From contig JAMWFC010000049.1 in the NCBI GenBank assembly GCA_027475525.1, forward strand, positions 869,297 through 933,296: 64,000 nt of DNA, in the 5' to 3' direction. This document shows, one piece after another, positions 1 through 12,800 of the stretch (positions are counted from its first letter, which is position 1; every line of letters starts with the position of its first letter). A model generated the notes under the pieces. It was not told the origin of the DNA. It searched no databases and worked only from the letters and a program-made list of their open reading frames with translations. The stretch comes from Macrolepiota albuminosa. Lineage: Eukaryota > Basidiomycota > Agaricomycetes > Agaricales > Agaricaceae. Made by a program: the position numbers and the translations under genes.

Positions 1-71
1 CCCCATACCATTAGAGGTGCAACTTTGTTAGTAGGCGGGGGTGTCAGGGAATGTGTCGGCATACGTGCCAT
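1..71 (-). CDS. N-terminus of antisense accessory gene of gypsy A family (partial)
   Basis: Read on the minus strand from an ATG at 71-69, this gives 23 codons that run off the window. Translated, 17 of 23 residues match the start of the antisense gene at 19182-19271 in the full-length gypsy A copy; both contain THSLTPP and VAPLM. The frame is open here. The gene lies opposite to its element, which runs on the plus strand, and starts about 130 bp from the 3' LTR in both copies. Function is unknown. Because it is short, its identity rests on the comparison with the second copy. Confidence 0.6.
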   Translation of the reverse strand, partial: MARMPTHSLTPPPTNKVAPLMVW

Positions 72-201
72 GGTTGGGTTTGATGGTAAAATTTTTTTTT
101 GATACGTGTCAGGACATGTGCTGGATCCCATGCCTGGACCCCGGCCCAGACCACCAGCTACGCACGCCTGAGAGGGTCTCGGTGCTGAGGGGGGGGGGTG
201 A

Positions 202-900
202 TGTTATGACCCCTCCCCTCCAGATCCACCCTGAGACACCCCCAGAACCCCATCTGGGACCCTCCCTCCGACCCCACAGAACACGCTCCGCCCGACACTG
301 CCATCACCTGGCACCCCGGCAACCACGCATCATGGATCCAGGATCAGCCGCCATCAATCCCCGATCATGACCAGATCATGACAACCGCTTCTGGGCCATC
401 ACGCATTATGCATCACAGCTCACTCCACGCTCCTGCTACTCAATGCTCTCAGAACTTATCCCAGACACCCCGGAACCCCAGGAATCCGGGCCCAGCCCTG
501 TAGTACTTATAGTGTAGCTCCCCGTTGTATTCGCTAGTCTTGATATTAACTTGAATTATTGTGTGCCCTCTGCTTGATTGGTATGCACTGACTGGCATGC
601 TTTGACTAGCACGCTTGAATAACCACGTGCTCTAAGTTTGGTACGTACTTTGCAACTTGTAACTTGTTAATTTGGTCTCATTTTAGGACCTCCAGTTCAC
701 GACTCGACCCCCACCCAACCTCCAGCCACCTACAACCCAAAACCCCCAGACCAAGTCCCCTCTCCCAGGATTACCCCTGTCTGCGTCTTGAACCCGGAGT
801 CCTAGCCCTGGAGTCCCAGACACCTGAGTATCCATAGATCAAGTCCGCATCATAAGGGTGTTGCTTTCCCAGAAAGCCCCTGACTCAGCAGAACCTGACA
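202..900 (+). repeat. 3' LTR of gypsy family A
   Basis: It begins TGTTATGACCCC and ends GAACCTGACA, matching the LTRs at 4058-4860, 18381-19047 and 28185-28894. The U3-like part contains short direct repeats built on TGACTGGCA (about 575-625). The start has changed from TGTCACGAC in the other copies to TGTTATGAC, as expected for C-to-T decay. Confidence 0.85.
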
Positions 901-2560
901 ATGGGTGAGGAAGCACCTGAGGCATTAGTTGTTGTGAGCACAGCATTCTCGTTTCTGGTGTCGACCAAGGCTGGTGATCCTAATGCAGCACCTCAGAGCT
1001 ACTGGGACACAATGAAGACACCAGAGTTATGGGTGCTGGCTATGGCAGCTGAATTGGATGTGATGGATAAGAAAGAGGTCTAGGACATTATTGATGCCAC
1101 AGACGTACCTGTTGGGAAGAAGCTTGTCGACTGCATGTGAGTTTATGCAAATAAGTACAATGTGGAGGGAAATATTGTGAAGAGAAAGGTGCACCTTGTG
1201 GCAAAAGGATACACCCAGGTCTGTGGAGAGGACTTTGATGAAACATATGCATCAGTCGTTCAACTCGAGTCCATGAGGATGACAGTAGCAGTAGCCATGG
1301 CCTTGGGTATGCATGTTTGGCAAATCAACTTTGTGTCAGCTTACTTGAATAGCAAGCTGGAACACAAGGTCTATATGAGACCACCACCAGGTTTTCTGAG
1401 AGGGGAGGGAAAGGTTTTGCACCTCAAGAAAACTTTATATGGCTTCATGCAGGGTGGCCACAATTGGTGGCACAACCTTGACCAGGCCTATGACAAACTT
1501 GGTTACCTCACATTGCATGCTGACAGCTGCATGAGATATAAATGTACCGGCAGCAAACATATGATCACCGACAACTACAACGACGATGTATTGGGTGCCT
1601 CTACAACTAGAGAGGGATTGGTTGTGGCTAAGTCAGACTTAGGGGAGAAATTTGAGGTGAAGGATATGGGGGAGTTGAAGTACATCCTTGGTGTTCAATT
1701 TGACAGAGACTCTAATACTGGAGATATTGCCCTCTCACAGTGAGCATACCTGGAGCGAATGCTGGAACGCTTCAATTTTTGAACTTCAAACCCCCATAAA
1801 ACACCGCTACCCACAGGCCTGGTCCTGACCAAGTCCCAGTTGCCACAGACCAATGATGACCATCATTATATGCAAGACAAGCCATACCACAAGGCCTTGG
1901 AATCTCTAATGTGGGCTCAGGCTGCCACCCGACCCGATTTGTCTTTTGCAGTTGGACGTCTTGCGTGTTTCCAAACTAACCCTGGACCTACTCACTGGAG
2001 GGTGTTGGCTCATGTGATGCAGTATGTGAACAGGACGTTGGACTACCACATTTTTTATTGGCGCAGTGCTGACATCAAACCAGTTGGTTATGTCGATGCC
2101 AATTATAGTGGTGACTTGGATTCATGCAGGTCTACTGGGGGGTATGTATTCACTATGGCTGGGGGAGCAGTCTCTTGGAGCTCCAAACAACAGCCTACTG
2201 TTGTCCTCTCGACCATAGAGGCCAAATACATGGCTCTGACCCGTGGAGCCCAGCAGGCTATGTGGATGTTCAACTGGCTCATGGAGGTTGACCTTGCTCA
2301 GACCTTACTGGCTAAACTTCATGTCAACAACTCTCCCATGCTCTCACTCACTCAGTACACAAAAGGACATGCCCAAGCCAAACACATCGACATCAGACAC
2401 CATTACATTTGGAAACACATGAAGCTTGGTGAGATAGAGGTTATCCATATCCCATCTTCTGAAAATCTGGCTGACTTATTCACAAAACGTCTTGGACATG
2501 TCGCCCACTCATACTTGGTAGGACTCTTGGGGCTTGACCCACAGCTTGAGTCTGGGGGAG
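901..2560 (+). pseudogene. Ty1/copia pol fragment: reverse transcriptase and RNase H
   Basis: The reading frame shows a copia-type reverse transcriptase (HLVAKGYTQ, FVSAYLNSKL, KTLYGFMQ, then YNDD at about 1576-1587 where YVDD or YADD is usual). It continues through LKYILGVQF, TRPDLSFAVGRL and an RNase H domain (YVDANYSGD, SKQQPTVVLSTIEAKYMAL, AKHIDIRHH). Stops at 1081 (TAG), about 1138 (TGA), 1741 (TGA) and about 1780 (TGA) break the frame. Gag, protease and integrase are absent because the element is cut by the gypsy A LTR at 900. It is old, broken and non-autonomous. Confidence 0.88.
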
Positions 2561-2828
2561 TGTTGGAGTAGACTCTTATCTGTGGTGGCGGTGCCCCCAG
2601 TTACTTCTCAGTCTTTAGACAATTTCCTTTTTTGCTCTTACTTACATCTTGATCATACTATACAGTTTCCTAAGCCACCACATTTTCCTTATGTCACGTG
2701 CACCAGTGTTTCCACCCCTCAGTTCTTTATTCAAAGACTGAGGGTGTGTGATCACTACTTACTTATATTTTATTTTTATCTTACCTATCCCTGTAGTTCT
2801 CAATACTTACTTCATACTACAGGTTAAC
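2561..2828 (+). repeat. 3' LTR of the decayed copia element (end uncertain)
   Basis: The purine run TCTGGGGGAG (2551-2560) is a good polypurine tract, and TGTTGGAGTAG begins at 2561, a typical copia LTR start. A possible CA end is at 2828, but the phrase TTCTTTATTCAAAGACTGAG occurs at about 2722 and again at about 2831, so the true end may lie a little further right. Confidence 0.45.
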
Positions 2829-2909
2829 AGAGTTCTTTATTCAAAGACTGAGGTTCTCAATACTTACTTTGTACTACAAAATTACACTACCTAATATCAG
2901 ATTACTACT

Positions 2910-5900
2910 ATTCAAGTTTGTAGGCTTACTTTGAGTGCTGGATCATTAGCATTTTCACTTAACCATTTAGAAAAATGGAGGTCATATTGAACATCTTGTA
3001 ACATAACATGGTGGTCAGTTGGAGATCCTGCAGGTAGATCTTCAATATCATCAAACTGAAGCCAGGGTGTTGTTTGACTCTGCTTTTGCCTTGTCCAGCC
3101 TGAGGTATTTGAAATTTTTGGAGCTCTTTCTTGAATATGCCAAAGAATGTGCTGGTATTGTTCATATTTGGCAATACCAATTGTGTATGGGCTTTTCTGA
3201 ATAACTGGAAAGATCTGTTTAACTCATTGATAAGCCAATTCACCCTATGAGATTTTTGAGTCTATCAACAAAAATAAATAGAGCAAATAATCACTTATAC
3301 TTGGGTTGAGTAATTGTCAGTTGTTCCATGATATCAGATTGTATTGACATAATCACCAAGCCCATGCAATTTGACTGTCTTGAAATTGAATTCAACCACC
3401 TTAGTAGCACACTTTTTTTTGACTGGCTCCTTAGCAGACTCAATTATTGTAGCTCAAGTTTTTTTCTTGATTGGCTCAGAAAATTGTGCCGCAGCTAGGG
3501 CTGCTCTTTGTCTACCATGTGCAGCTACCTTTTCAAAGAGTTCACAAGTTTGAAAAACACTACAAGTATCTTTTTTGAAGTGCCAAAGATTCTGATCCAG
3601 GTGTGTAAGAGAGCTGCCAAGATCTTGAAGTGTAGACTCAGTATGCATTTTTAACTTGGCTAGTCCATGCCATGTTGCAAGTTCAAATAAGAGCTCAATA
3701 AGATTGGTATTGTGAAGTTCTGGAAGTAACCCATTGAAAGCTGGTATAGCACAGTGTAATAAAGAATAAAATAATTATTTTCAATGAAAATTTGATGTAA
3801 AATTCACTTGTAATATATCTTCATAGTCTTGTGCAGCCATTTTCATTCCAGCTGTGTTTTGACTAAATTTACAAATAGTATCTCTTTCAAATGGTGGAAT
3901 TTTGCAAAATCTAAATTTAGATATTTAAAAAGAATCAATGTTTGAGATAAAGTGAATCACTAACCAATGATTCAGTTCTTGTATAGAATCATTACCAGCT
4001 GTACATAAGAGTTTATTATCAATCCTCATCTATGTCTGACATTGCTTTTGGTCAAGGTGTCACGACTCCTCCCACTTGAAACCACCCTGGAACACCCCTG
4101 GAGCTACATCTGGAGCTTCTCTGCCAACTCCACAACACGACCCCCACCATCAGGACCACCCCCCACTGCCATCACTCACATCAAGCCCTGCCATCATGCT
4201 GCATCCCCTGATAGCTCTGCCACACAAACTCTGGAACTGTCCATCAGCATGTGCCAATCACTGGATCACATCAACTACTCTGGCCATCATGCATCATGCA
4301 TTAGAACATCCTTCCATGCCAATTGATTGAGCACATTGCATGCGCAATCCCCAGTATACAGTTTCCCCTTCTTTCACTGCCATCTATTAACTCCCAGAAC
4401 TGCCCCAGACATCCCAGGACTCCTCAGAAACCCAGAGCAACCCCCACTGGTATTTAAAAGTAGCTACTCACTTGTCATACTCCAGCCTTGATATTATATT
4501 TGATTGCTTGCGTGCCCTTTGATTGACTGGTATGCACTGACTGGCACACTTGGCTGGCACACTTTGACTGGCATGCTCAATTTATTCACGTGTTCTTAAG
4601 ATTGGTACGCACTTCACAATTTAAGCTTTGCTAACCAGGCCTCGTCTTAGAACCCCTGGTTCTTGACTCGACTCAGACCCTTTAATTCTTTCGACTTCAC
4701 CTGATCTCTAGACTAAGTCCCTTACCCCAGGAATTCCCTGTTCACGTCTTGAACCCCAGAGCTCAGTCCAGAGTTCCAGACACCCGAGTACACATAGATC
4801 CAGTCCACCTCATAAGGGCATTGCTTTCCTGAAAAGCCTCAGACTCAGCAGAATTTGACACAAGGATCCTACCAACTTGTTGGATCTCATCTATCTGGAT
4901 CCAGCACAATAGACATGGATATTGAAAAAGATACTGGATACAAGTGATGAGGATTCTAATTAACTGTTAGCTTCTTCAAAAGCAAAATAAATAAAACATC
5001 TACTTCTCTGGATAATCCATTGAATAAGTGATAAATTGTAGTGCCCATTGTTGAAGAATCTTATACTGTCCAATGTACCAATCTTGAAATGTGTTTGGTA
5101 ACTAAAAAAACAATTTAGTCTTTGATTAGCCTGAAAGACAGAAACATACCTTTGAAATGTATGCAAGATGGTTTTCAAAGAAGGAAGAAGGTTTTCCTTG
5201 AATATTTTTCCATTGGTTTGTAGGACAGAAATAAATTGGCCAAGGTGATGCTTTTCCAAAGTTTGTCAAGTGGATAGAGTCTGACCAGAGAGAAATTCCA
5301 AGTTCAACATTCTCAATCCCATCTACTTTAAGTAATTGACAAACATTTTTATACTCCTTGATAAAAGCATTTGCAGTAAAAGAATCAGATATGATTCTCT
5401 CAGGAGGAGCACTAGAAAATAATTGCCAAAAGGACTTGTATGGATGAATTGTGAAAGTCAATGCAGAAGGGCTCTCAAGAACACTTTCTATGACATTTCA
5501 AAAGGACCAATGAGCAAAGCCAGGCACATCAAAGACAGGTGCAGCTGCTTTAGATGCATGCTTGATACTGGTAGCAGGCACTGATATCTTGAGTTTTGAA
5601 TGAATCCAGCCATTTTTAACCAAGAAGAGTTGGTCAGAAGGTCCAGAAGATGAAGAATGGCTGAAAATATCAAGCTGTTTACTTTCTTGCCCAGAATCAA
5701 AGCCTTTGAGGTGTTCCTTCTTCCAATCACTTTGAAGAATATAGTTATAGACAAGATGGTTTATTTCAGCATCAGATTTAAGGTTAAAACTAGTAGTTTG
5801 CCAGTTTTTTAGCAAGAAAACTGTGGCATTTGGAAAAGGAGTAAAATAGGCCATCTTGGCAGTATCAGGTGATGAGCCAAGTAGACTAGAAGTAGTCTGG

Positions 5901-5940
5901 TGGCTTGGCCTCACATTTGTGTCTTGTACTTATTTTTGTC
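2910..5940 (-). pseudogene. Plavaka-type (CACTA-like) transposase pseudogene
   Basis: Minus-strand exons read in order as a Plavaka transposase. An N-terminal part (5914-5498) contains FTPFPNATVFLLKNWQ. A segment at 5461-5126 has LWSDSIHLTNFG and ENHLAYIS. A short intron follows, then LPNTFQDWYIGQYK and ITYSMDYPEK (about 5100-5000). The C-terminal part (3850-2940) has AAQDYEDILQ, FNGLLPELHNTNLIELL, ATWHGLAKLKMHT and KWLSENANDPAL. The region between QYKILQQW and ITYSMDYPEK is much shorter than in intact members, and several frames are broken. A solo LTR (4058-4860) splits it. Plavaka elements are cut-and-paste transposons of basidiomycetes. Boundaries and terminal repeats were not found. Confidence 0.75.
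4058..4860 (+). repeat. Solo LTR of gypsy family A with CAAGG duplication
   Basis: It begins TGTCACGACTCC and ends GAATTTGACA, as do the other A-type LTRs. CAAGG at 4053-4057 is repeated at 4861-4865, so this is a complete insertion that later lost its body by LTR-LTR recombination. It sits inside the Plavaka pseudogene. It is visibly poorer in CpG than the LTRs at 18381 and 28185, so it is probably older. Confidence 0.85.
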
Positions 5941-6410
5941 CATATCTGACGATATATAGCTCATCTGAGCCCATCTTTTCTTACCTGAGCTACATGACCA
6001 GTGGCTTGCTATGCAATGCCACAGTACATGAAGCTGCAATAAACCTTGCAGAATCCTCTCATTCCTCTCATCAATGAAGGTGAGTTTTAGTGAAACGTTA
6101 TCTGTGTCATTATCACTACTGTCAACATCTTGATCTATGACTTATTGTTCAGTGTGGGTTGGTATGCAAAGATAGTGTTTGCCAAGAAAATGGTAGCCAA
6201 GATAAGGGTGAGTCTAGGCTCAGATCAGGTAGTCAATTGCTTTGAACTTGAGAGGTTGAGCATGGCTTATGCTGGGATATAGACTTTGAAACTTGATAAT
6301 GAGTATTAGTGGGAATGACATTCTACTTTTCAGTAGAAGAAAGCCCAAACCAAATCTGGAAAAGTGCATAAGTAGTGCAAATCATAAAAATAGCCTATGT
6401 ACCTGTACAC
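5941..6410. other. No gene seen
   Basis: AT-rich spacer between the Plavaka pseudogene and the next LTR. No domain, RNA gene or clear repeat was recognised. It may hold the upstream part or terminus of the Plavaka element, whose zinc-binding N-terminus is not evident here. Confidence 0.4.
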
Positions 6411-6885
6411 TGTAAGGGCGACCTCTAGCAGTCACACAGCTGGCAGAGGGAGATCCAAAGTGTATTAGAATATATACTGACAATATCAAGGTAGCTACTC
6501 ACCTGGCAGATGGAGATCCAAAGAGAACAAGTCTAGGGATTCCCTATGCCAGGTTGGACGCTTCTGGGGCCTCTGAAGCGTGGGAAACAACTGTACAGTA
6601 CAACAAAACCTTAAAAACTCGAAAATTGACTAACCAAACAAGTGTGCAAACAAGGGAGGAAAACTCCGGACTTTAGAAGTCAGAAAGGCAAACTCCGGCT
6701 TATCTAAGCAGCCTGGAGCGGTGCTGAAGGGCCCACACTTGTCTGAGTGATAGCTAAAGAACCAGAGCACCTCAAAGGTTGAGAATAGTACCAACAGATA
6801 GTGTTGAAGAAGTAGTAACAGCAAAATGAGAGAATGGTAGAAGAAATAAGGAAGTGAATGAAAGGAGAGTGAAGAAATAAGGAGT
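6411..6885 (+). repeat. Solo LTR of gypsy family B, first part (rest at 14934-14964)
   Basis: It matches the LTR at 17388-17886: start TGTAAGGG, internal GGCAGAGGGAGATCCAAAG, end CCCCTGACA. The last 31 bases lie at 14934-14964, beyond the LINE. TACAC precedes the LTR at 6406-6410 and follows it at 14965-14969, a 5-bp target-site duplication. The LTR was therefore complete and solo when the LINE landed in it. Confidence 0.88.
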
Positions 6886-7526
6886 GGCTCCTTGATCCGT
6901 AACCACCATGTGGTCACACACCTCATGCAAAATAACCACAGGCAGGTAAAAACCGTCCTGCGTTCCCCCCTAAAAAGGAGCAGCACCAAAAGGTGCCAAA
7001 GATCTGAGCCCCCCCCCTCCCATCTGTAGGCTCTCCCTACACCTAGACCCCACCTAGAACCAATTCCAAAGATTACTACGGAGAGCAGAACTCCACTTGG
7101 CACCCTCTGGTTCGCCTTTCCCACATGAGTGTGACGTGGCACTCACCCACATTAAATTTAACACATTAATTCAGAGCATGAACCAAGATGCACACCCGAC
7201 TCGGGGCCCACGTTGCGCGAGCGACCATACAAAATAAAAGTCGGGTTCTATTCTGAAGATGTTTAACTGAGTACCACGCCTGACAAAGGATTGCCCTACA
7301 CGCAATACAGCTCCTCGAAACTCCTCTAACACTGTGGCACCCAAACTTGGAAAATGAGAATCGTAGAGCTATCAAATTTAATTCCAGGATGGACCCACAG
7401 CAGGCCCATCCTACGAGGAGTTCCCGAAAGGCGGTGAGGAAATAATAAAATTTTTAGGCAAATGCCACTAAGCAGGCACCCACCTCCCTATTTAAGGAGG
7501 CCTGGTGACGTCTTGCTTCTACGCCA

Positions 7527-9439
7527 ATGACGGGAACCCCTCCTCCCCATCTATCAGTTCAAGCTGAGCTAGTTCAGCGAGACTCAACCACGTCCTCTAT
7601 GAACGAGCCAATGGTTCTCCCACCCCAGGAGCCCCCTTCCGGAGCTGCTGGGGAGTCTTCACCCAGAACCGAGGGGATCAATACCAAAGACCTCGCACTG
7701 GGCACCGGAGGGGGTCACAACTTTGAAAGCTCATCCCCCCCTTTGGAACAACCTGTGGGATTAATAGCGAAAAAACTCTCTATCAAGATCCACCGTAAGG
7801 TAGCGGCCCAACCGACCCCCCAGATGAATACCATCCCTCTGACTGCGATGGATGCCGGTATCGACACCCTTTCTGGGACCCTCCAGGAGACTGGGATAGT
7901 TTCTGATTTCGGCCAGACCGCTGATAAGGCTAAATGCCCCCCCCTCCAGCCCCGCCCTAAAGAGGACTCCAAAACGCCACACCTCGGCTTCAAACCCCCC
8001 TTACAACACCCCTGCCAGCAGGTCGCAACACATGATGAGAGCCAGGGAGTCCTCCCCATCCCCATGCCCTACGCATAGCGCCCCACACTCTCAGGGCACT
8101 TTGGCCCTAGGGGATGATCCTTTCCGAGGTGAAAACACCCTGGTGGCAGACGCATCATGGGACGAGATCCTGTCGGACTCCCCACACTCGAGCCCAGGTG
8201 AATTAACCCCTACCGGGACCATAGATTCCAACCCACGGGGTTCTGCAGAGCATAATGCACCAAGGCAGGTGCCCCCTCCACCCCTCCAGTTCACGGAAGG
8301 CGACAGGAACAGGTCTGGCACGCCTAGTGACAGGAGCATGGCGGCCACGCCGATTCTCCCCAGCACTCAACCCCACAGTGCGCCGCAATCAGAGCGTGAA
8401 GTAGTGGAAAGTAACGTCATCACCAACAGCAAAGGACTGAGGCGGACCGCAGCGCCAAATGGAGGATGGCCCGAGATTCACCTTCAGTCGTCACCCTGGG
8501 ACAATGTCGAGGACTCGCAGATCGAAGCCTGGAGTGAAGTGACCTCCCGCAAAATTATGGGTACACATCTTCAGAGGAAAATATGAGCACAACAGTCTGG
8601 TGACAGTGGACAAGACTCGAGATATCATTAGAAGCTTAATAGACATAGAGGAGGTCGTGCTGGGAGTATCTTTCCCTGTTCAGAAACGTCAGATCGAAGG
8701 GGAACGTTTCCCCACTCCGTACCATATGCTAGTCTCGGGACTCACCGAGGAGGAAGCCACATACTTATCGGGGCTCGAAGTCGTCTCCACCCCGGATATT
8801 ACACTGCTCTTCAAGCCCTTTGAAGACCAACGCCCAACCTTCATTACGACTATATGCGGGTTTACATTCAAGAACACGGACAACATCCACCCAATCGTGT
8901 TGGACATCATTAAAAAACGTTTCACTGAGTCCAAGGAAATCATTGCGCACATCATGGAAGTATCCACGCTACCCTTAGACAGGACCATGTCGGAGATTCT
9001 AGAGAGCATCTCGGTTAAGTATATCGAAGTGAAGAGGAGTCCCGCAAATGGAGGTGACTTCCGGGGCTGGAACGTGTACCTCCATGACTCCTGTTTGGCG
9101 GACGATGACCATGTCGAACTAATAAAGATCATGCACGCCTGCAAATACCCAACAGCAACCTCAGGTTTTGGTATCCCGCTACGCAGCAAAGACACTTTAC
9201 TCTGCGTTAACTGCAAATCGATTGACCACGATACGCCCAACTGCCCTTTCCCGGGTTTCCCAGGCTGGCTAGGGCACAAACCTCCCCCACAATCTTCCTC
9301 CGGACAGAGGCGCGCCTATAACGACGAGCTGAGCCAGCAAGGAGGTCTTCACGCCACTTTCAGAGGAAGGGGTAGAGGCCGAGGTTTCGGAGGAAGGGGT
9401 CGCACGAGACCAGGCAGGGGCAGTGGCTATTTTAACTAG
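7527..9439 (+). pseudogene. LINE ORF1, RNA-binding gag-like protein, frameshifted
   Basis: Coding signal runs through three frames: 7527-about 8060 (Pro/Ser-rich), about 8032-8586 (low complexity), and about 8588-9439 (folded part). The last part ends with a CCHC zinc knuckle, CVNCKSIDHDTPNC (C-x2-C-x4-H-x4-C, about 9199-9243). An Arg/Gly-rich tail with repeated GRGRG follows, as in RNA-chaperone ORF1 proteins. Two single-step frameshifts (about 8040-8078 and about 8580, in a run of A) separate the parts. ATG at 7527 is the first reasonable start after the leader. Confidence 0.75.
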
Positions 9440-9850
9440 TCCTTTTTGTTTAAACGAGAAATTAATTGAAATGTCTGACTTTGTGCGCTACCTAATGCTT
9501 ATGAAGTGGGTTTCTATGGCTTAGGATGTTCTAAAAAGCTGTAGTCCGAAATATATTGGCCACTTGTGGTACATGTAGGTCTATAGCCCAGATCGCAAGA
9601 TCAAAAAATGGCAGTCTATAAAAAATAGAGGAAGATGTTGTGCAGCAGTCCTGCTTAAGCTGGAAAGTTCCCGGCTGCCTACCCACAGGTAGTAGGAGTG
9701 ACTAGAAAGCAATGTCCCCCCTGAGGACTTGGGAAATGTCCTCACCCCAAGATAGTGCGGTTGGCTACTCGGTAAGTCTTATCAACCACGACCTCTACAG
9801 TAAACATTCAATACGGTCAAATTCCAAACGTCAATGGCTCGAGCCTCCTG

Positions 9851-12800
9851 ATGACTAGGGGGATTTTGGAGTCAGCCACCGCTCCAACCCTGTTAACTGG
9901 TCACCAGGAGTACGGAGGTGGATCCTCGCAACGAGGGGTCAACTTAACCGCTGACCAAACAGGAACCAATGGTTCCACTATACATTTGCAACACTCTCCT
10001 CTAAGAATCAGAATCCCTGCCAGAACTAGGCCTCAGGAAGGGAGGGCCGCCGGGACGCTGGCAAGCTCCGATCCCCAGGTCGAAAACACACAAAATCGAG
10101 CAGATCAGGAGAGCCTTGATGACTTCTTTGCAGAGTCACCTAACATTATGCAACAAGCAAATGAAGGCATCAGGGATGCCAGGAGCTCAGGTACACGAGG
10201 CTCGCGAAAGAACACGAAAGCCGCTATTCGAATTGCCTCACTAAATATACGAGGTTTTAGATCAGCAGGAGCTCCACTCTCAGAGACGAAGTGGCACCAT
10301 GTAAACCAGGTAATTAGAGACAAGAAAATTGGCATACTCCTGGTACAGGAATCACATTTGATGGAAGAAAGAAAGGTCCAGATAGAGACACTCTTCGGTA
10401 AAAGAATGAAGATTTTTACCACCATAGACCCCGTAAACCCTGCAGGCCAAGGGGGAGTAGCGGTGGTACTAAACTGAGACATCACAAACACTGATAACAT
10501 TAAAGTAAAAGAGATCATACCGGGTAGAGCCATTTTGCTATCAACAACCTGGCACAAGGAAGAAAAACTAAGAATTCTAGCGATATACGCCCCCAACGTC
10601 TCCCAGGGCGATGGTAACCGTAACGGGGAATTCTGGGCTGAACTAGAGAGTTTCTTCAGGCAGAATCCACAGATTAAAGTAGACTTGATGGCAGGAGATA
10701 TGAACGTAGTCGAAGACGCTATTGATCGCCTCCCTACAAGAGAGGATCCGGTTGAAGCCTGTGATGCTTTAGATAGTTTGAAAAGACGGTTGGGACTCCA
10801 AGATGGCTGGAGAAATACTTTCCCAGATACCAGATCCTACACCTACATACAGGATGCATCAGTCTCTATGTCCCGGCTCGACAGAATATATGTTTCCATG
10901 AAGATTTTGGAATCAGCGAGGGAATGGAAAATTGAACCCTTAGGAATACCAGGAACGGACCACTTTATGGTCTCAACCAAGATAGCTCATGGTGATGCCC
11001 CTGAATTGGGGAGAGGCCGATGGTCAATGAGGGAACATATAATCAAAGACAAAAGATTTCGAACCTTTGTAAATGAGGAGGGTTGCAAAGCCCTGGAGAA
11101 CATGAAACATGGGGCCAGAACATCTGACCATAACCCACAATCCATTTATCGCACATGGAAGAGTGAGGTGGTGGAAATGGCTAGACTGAGGGACAAAATG
11201 ATGGTCCCGAAGTACAACAGAGACATGAAAAATCTGGGAACCAAACTTGATGTGGCGAATAACGATCAAGAACGTAATGATCAGGAAAGACAAAAAATAA
11301 CTAGTGACATTATGCATGAAATGCAGGCCATAACAAAGAAGAACCACTTAGACAAAAGAGACAAAATCACTGTTAAGAATAGATTAGAAGGTGAGACCAT
11401 GTGTAAATACTGGACTCGTTCTGGAAAGTCGGCAAAACCAAGAGATATGATTCATGCTTTGAGGACTGTAGCCGATGATGGGCAAACACTGCCTGGGGTG
11501 CACTATGAAAAGTGTTCGAAAAAGATGGTGAATCTCGCAAGAAACTACCATGACAACTTGCAGTACCAATTCCAGGATGTTTCCGAGGAAGCCAGGGAGG
11601 AAAAGATTGCCAAAGTCCTGAGCAATATTAAAGCTCGGACTAACCCGCAACAAAATAGGAAGCTGGGGGCTGCAATATCCAGAGCGGAAATCTCCAAGGC
11701 TCTCAAGAAATCGAAAAATGCCTCAGCCCCAGGACTTGACAGAATTCCCTACGAGTTTTGGAAGTCACTGAATGACCAATATATGAACGACTCAAGGCTG
11801 AACGCAAGTGGTGGCTCTCAGAGACCAACTTTCGACGTGCTCAAACTCTTAAATAGAGTATATATTGATATCCAAGAATTTGGGCTAATAGAAAATTCTC
11901 CCTTTGCAGAAGGGTGGATGTGCCCTCTATACAAAAAGAACAATAGGTCGGATATAGCCAACTATAGACCGATTACGTGCCTGAACACGGATTACAAACT
12001 GTTCACAAAAATTCTCGCTGAAAGGTTTGCTGATGTCATAACGGTTCTGGTTCACCCAAACCAAGCAGGCTTCATCCCAGGTAGGAGCATCAGTGACCAA
12101 ACCAAACTGATACGAATGATGATTCATTATGCTGAGGCGACTGAGCAAAATGGCATGATCGTGGCACTTGATCAAGAGAAGGCCTACGATAAGATCGACC
12201 ATGAATACCTATGGAGAACTTTGGATACATTTGGCATACCACTCAGTCTCATTAACACAATTAAGTCCCTATATTGGGGAGTGGAGACCAAGATCATGAT
12301 CAATGGTTTTTTCAGTACCCCGTGGCAGGTAACAAGGGGCGTAAGGCAAGGGGATCCCCTCTCATGCCTATTGTTCGACCTGGCAATCGAACCACTAGCC
12401 GCGTCCCTGCGCGAGTCAAACTTGAAAGGCTTTAACATCCCGGGTCACAGTGAAAAATTAATAGCTACTCTTTTCGCGGACGACACAACTACATTCCTCT
12501 CTGAAGAAGACGACCTGGAGTCACTAGAAGAAATTCTGAACGACTGGTGCATAGCATCTAGGGCAAAGTTCAACACCTCTAAAACTGAGATCATACCCCT
12601 AGGTGTTAAAGCTTTCAGAGCCGACCTTATATGCAATAGAAGACTAAGGCCGGACAGCAACCGTATCCCAGAAAGTATTCACATAACAGAAGACGGGGAC
12701 GTGATCCGTATACTAGGCGCCTGGTATGGCAATGAAATTGATGTAGGAGCACCGTGGTCCAGCATGATTGAAAAGATTGACAAAGCACTGTCCATGTGGG

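Larger units (their letters stand above)
1..900 (+). mobile_element. 3' end of a Ty3/gypsy element, family A
   Basis: Bases 1-201 align with the reverse complement of 19048-19250, the segment just inside the 3' LTR of the full-length gypsy A. The shared parts include an A/T-run and a G-rich polypurine tract (about 186-201) directly before the LTR. The LTR occupies 202-900. The rest of the element lies left of the window. It abuts copia coding sequence at 901, so it inserted into, or recombined with, the older copia. No target-site duplication can be tested because the 5' end is missing. Confidence 0.8.

Noticed and set aside
202..900. Solo LTR
   Set aside because: The bases before it match the internal 3' end of gypsy A, so it is the 3' LTR of an element that extends out of the window.
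8689..9279. Minus-strand open frame of 196 codons under LINE ORF1
   Set aside because: Antisense shadow of the conserved gag domain with the CCHC knuckle, which lies on the plus strand.
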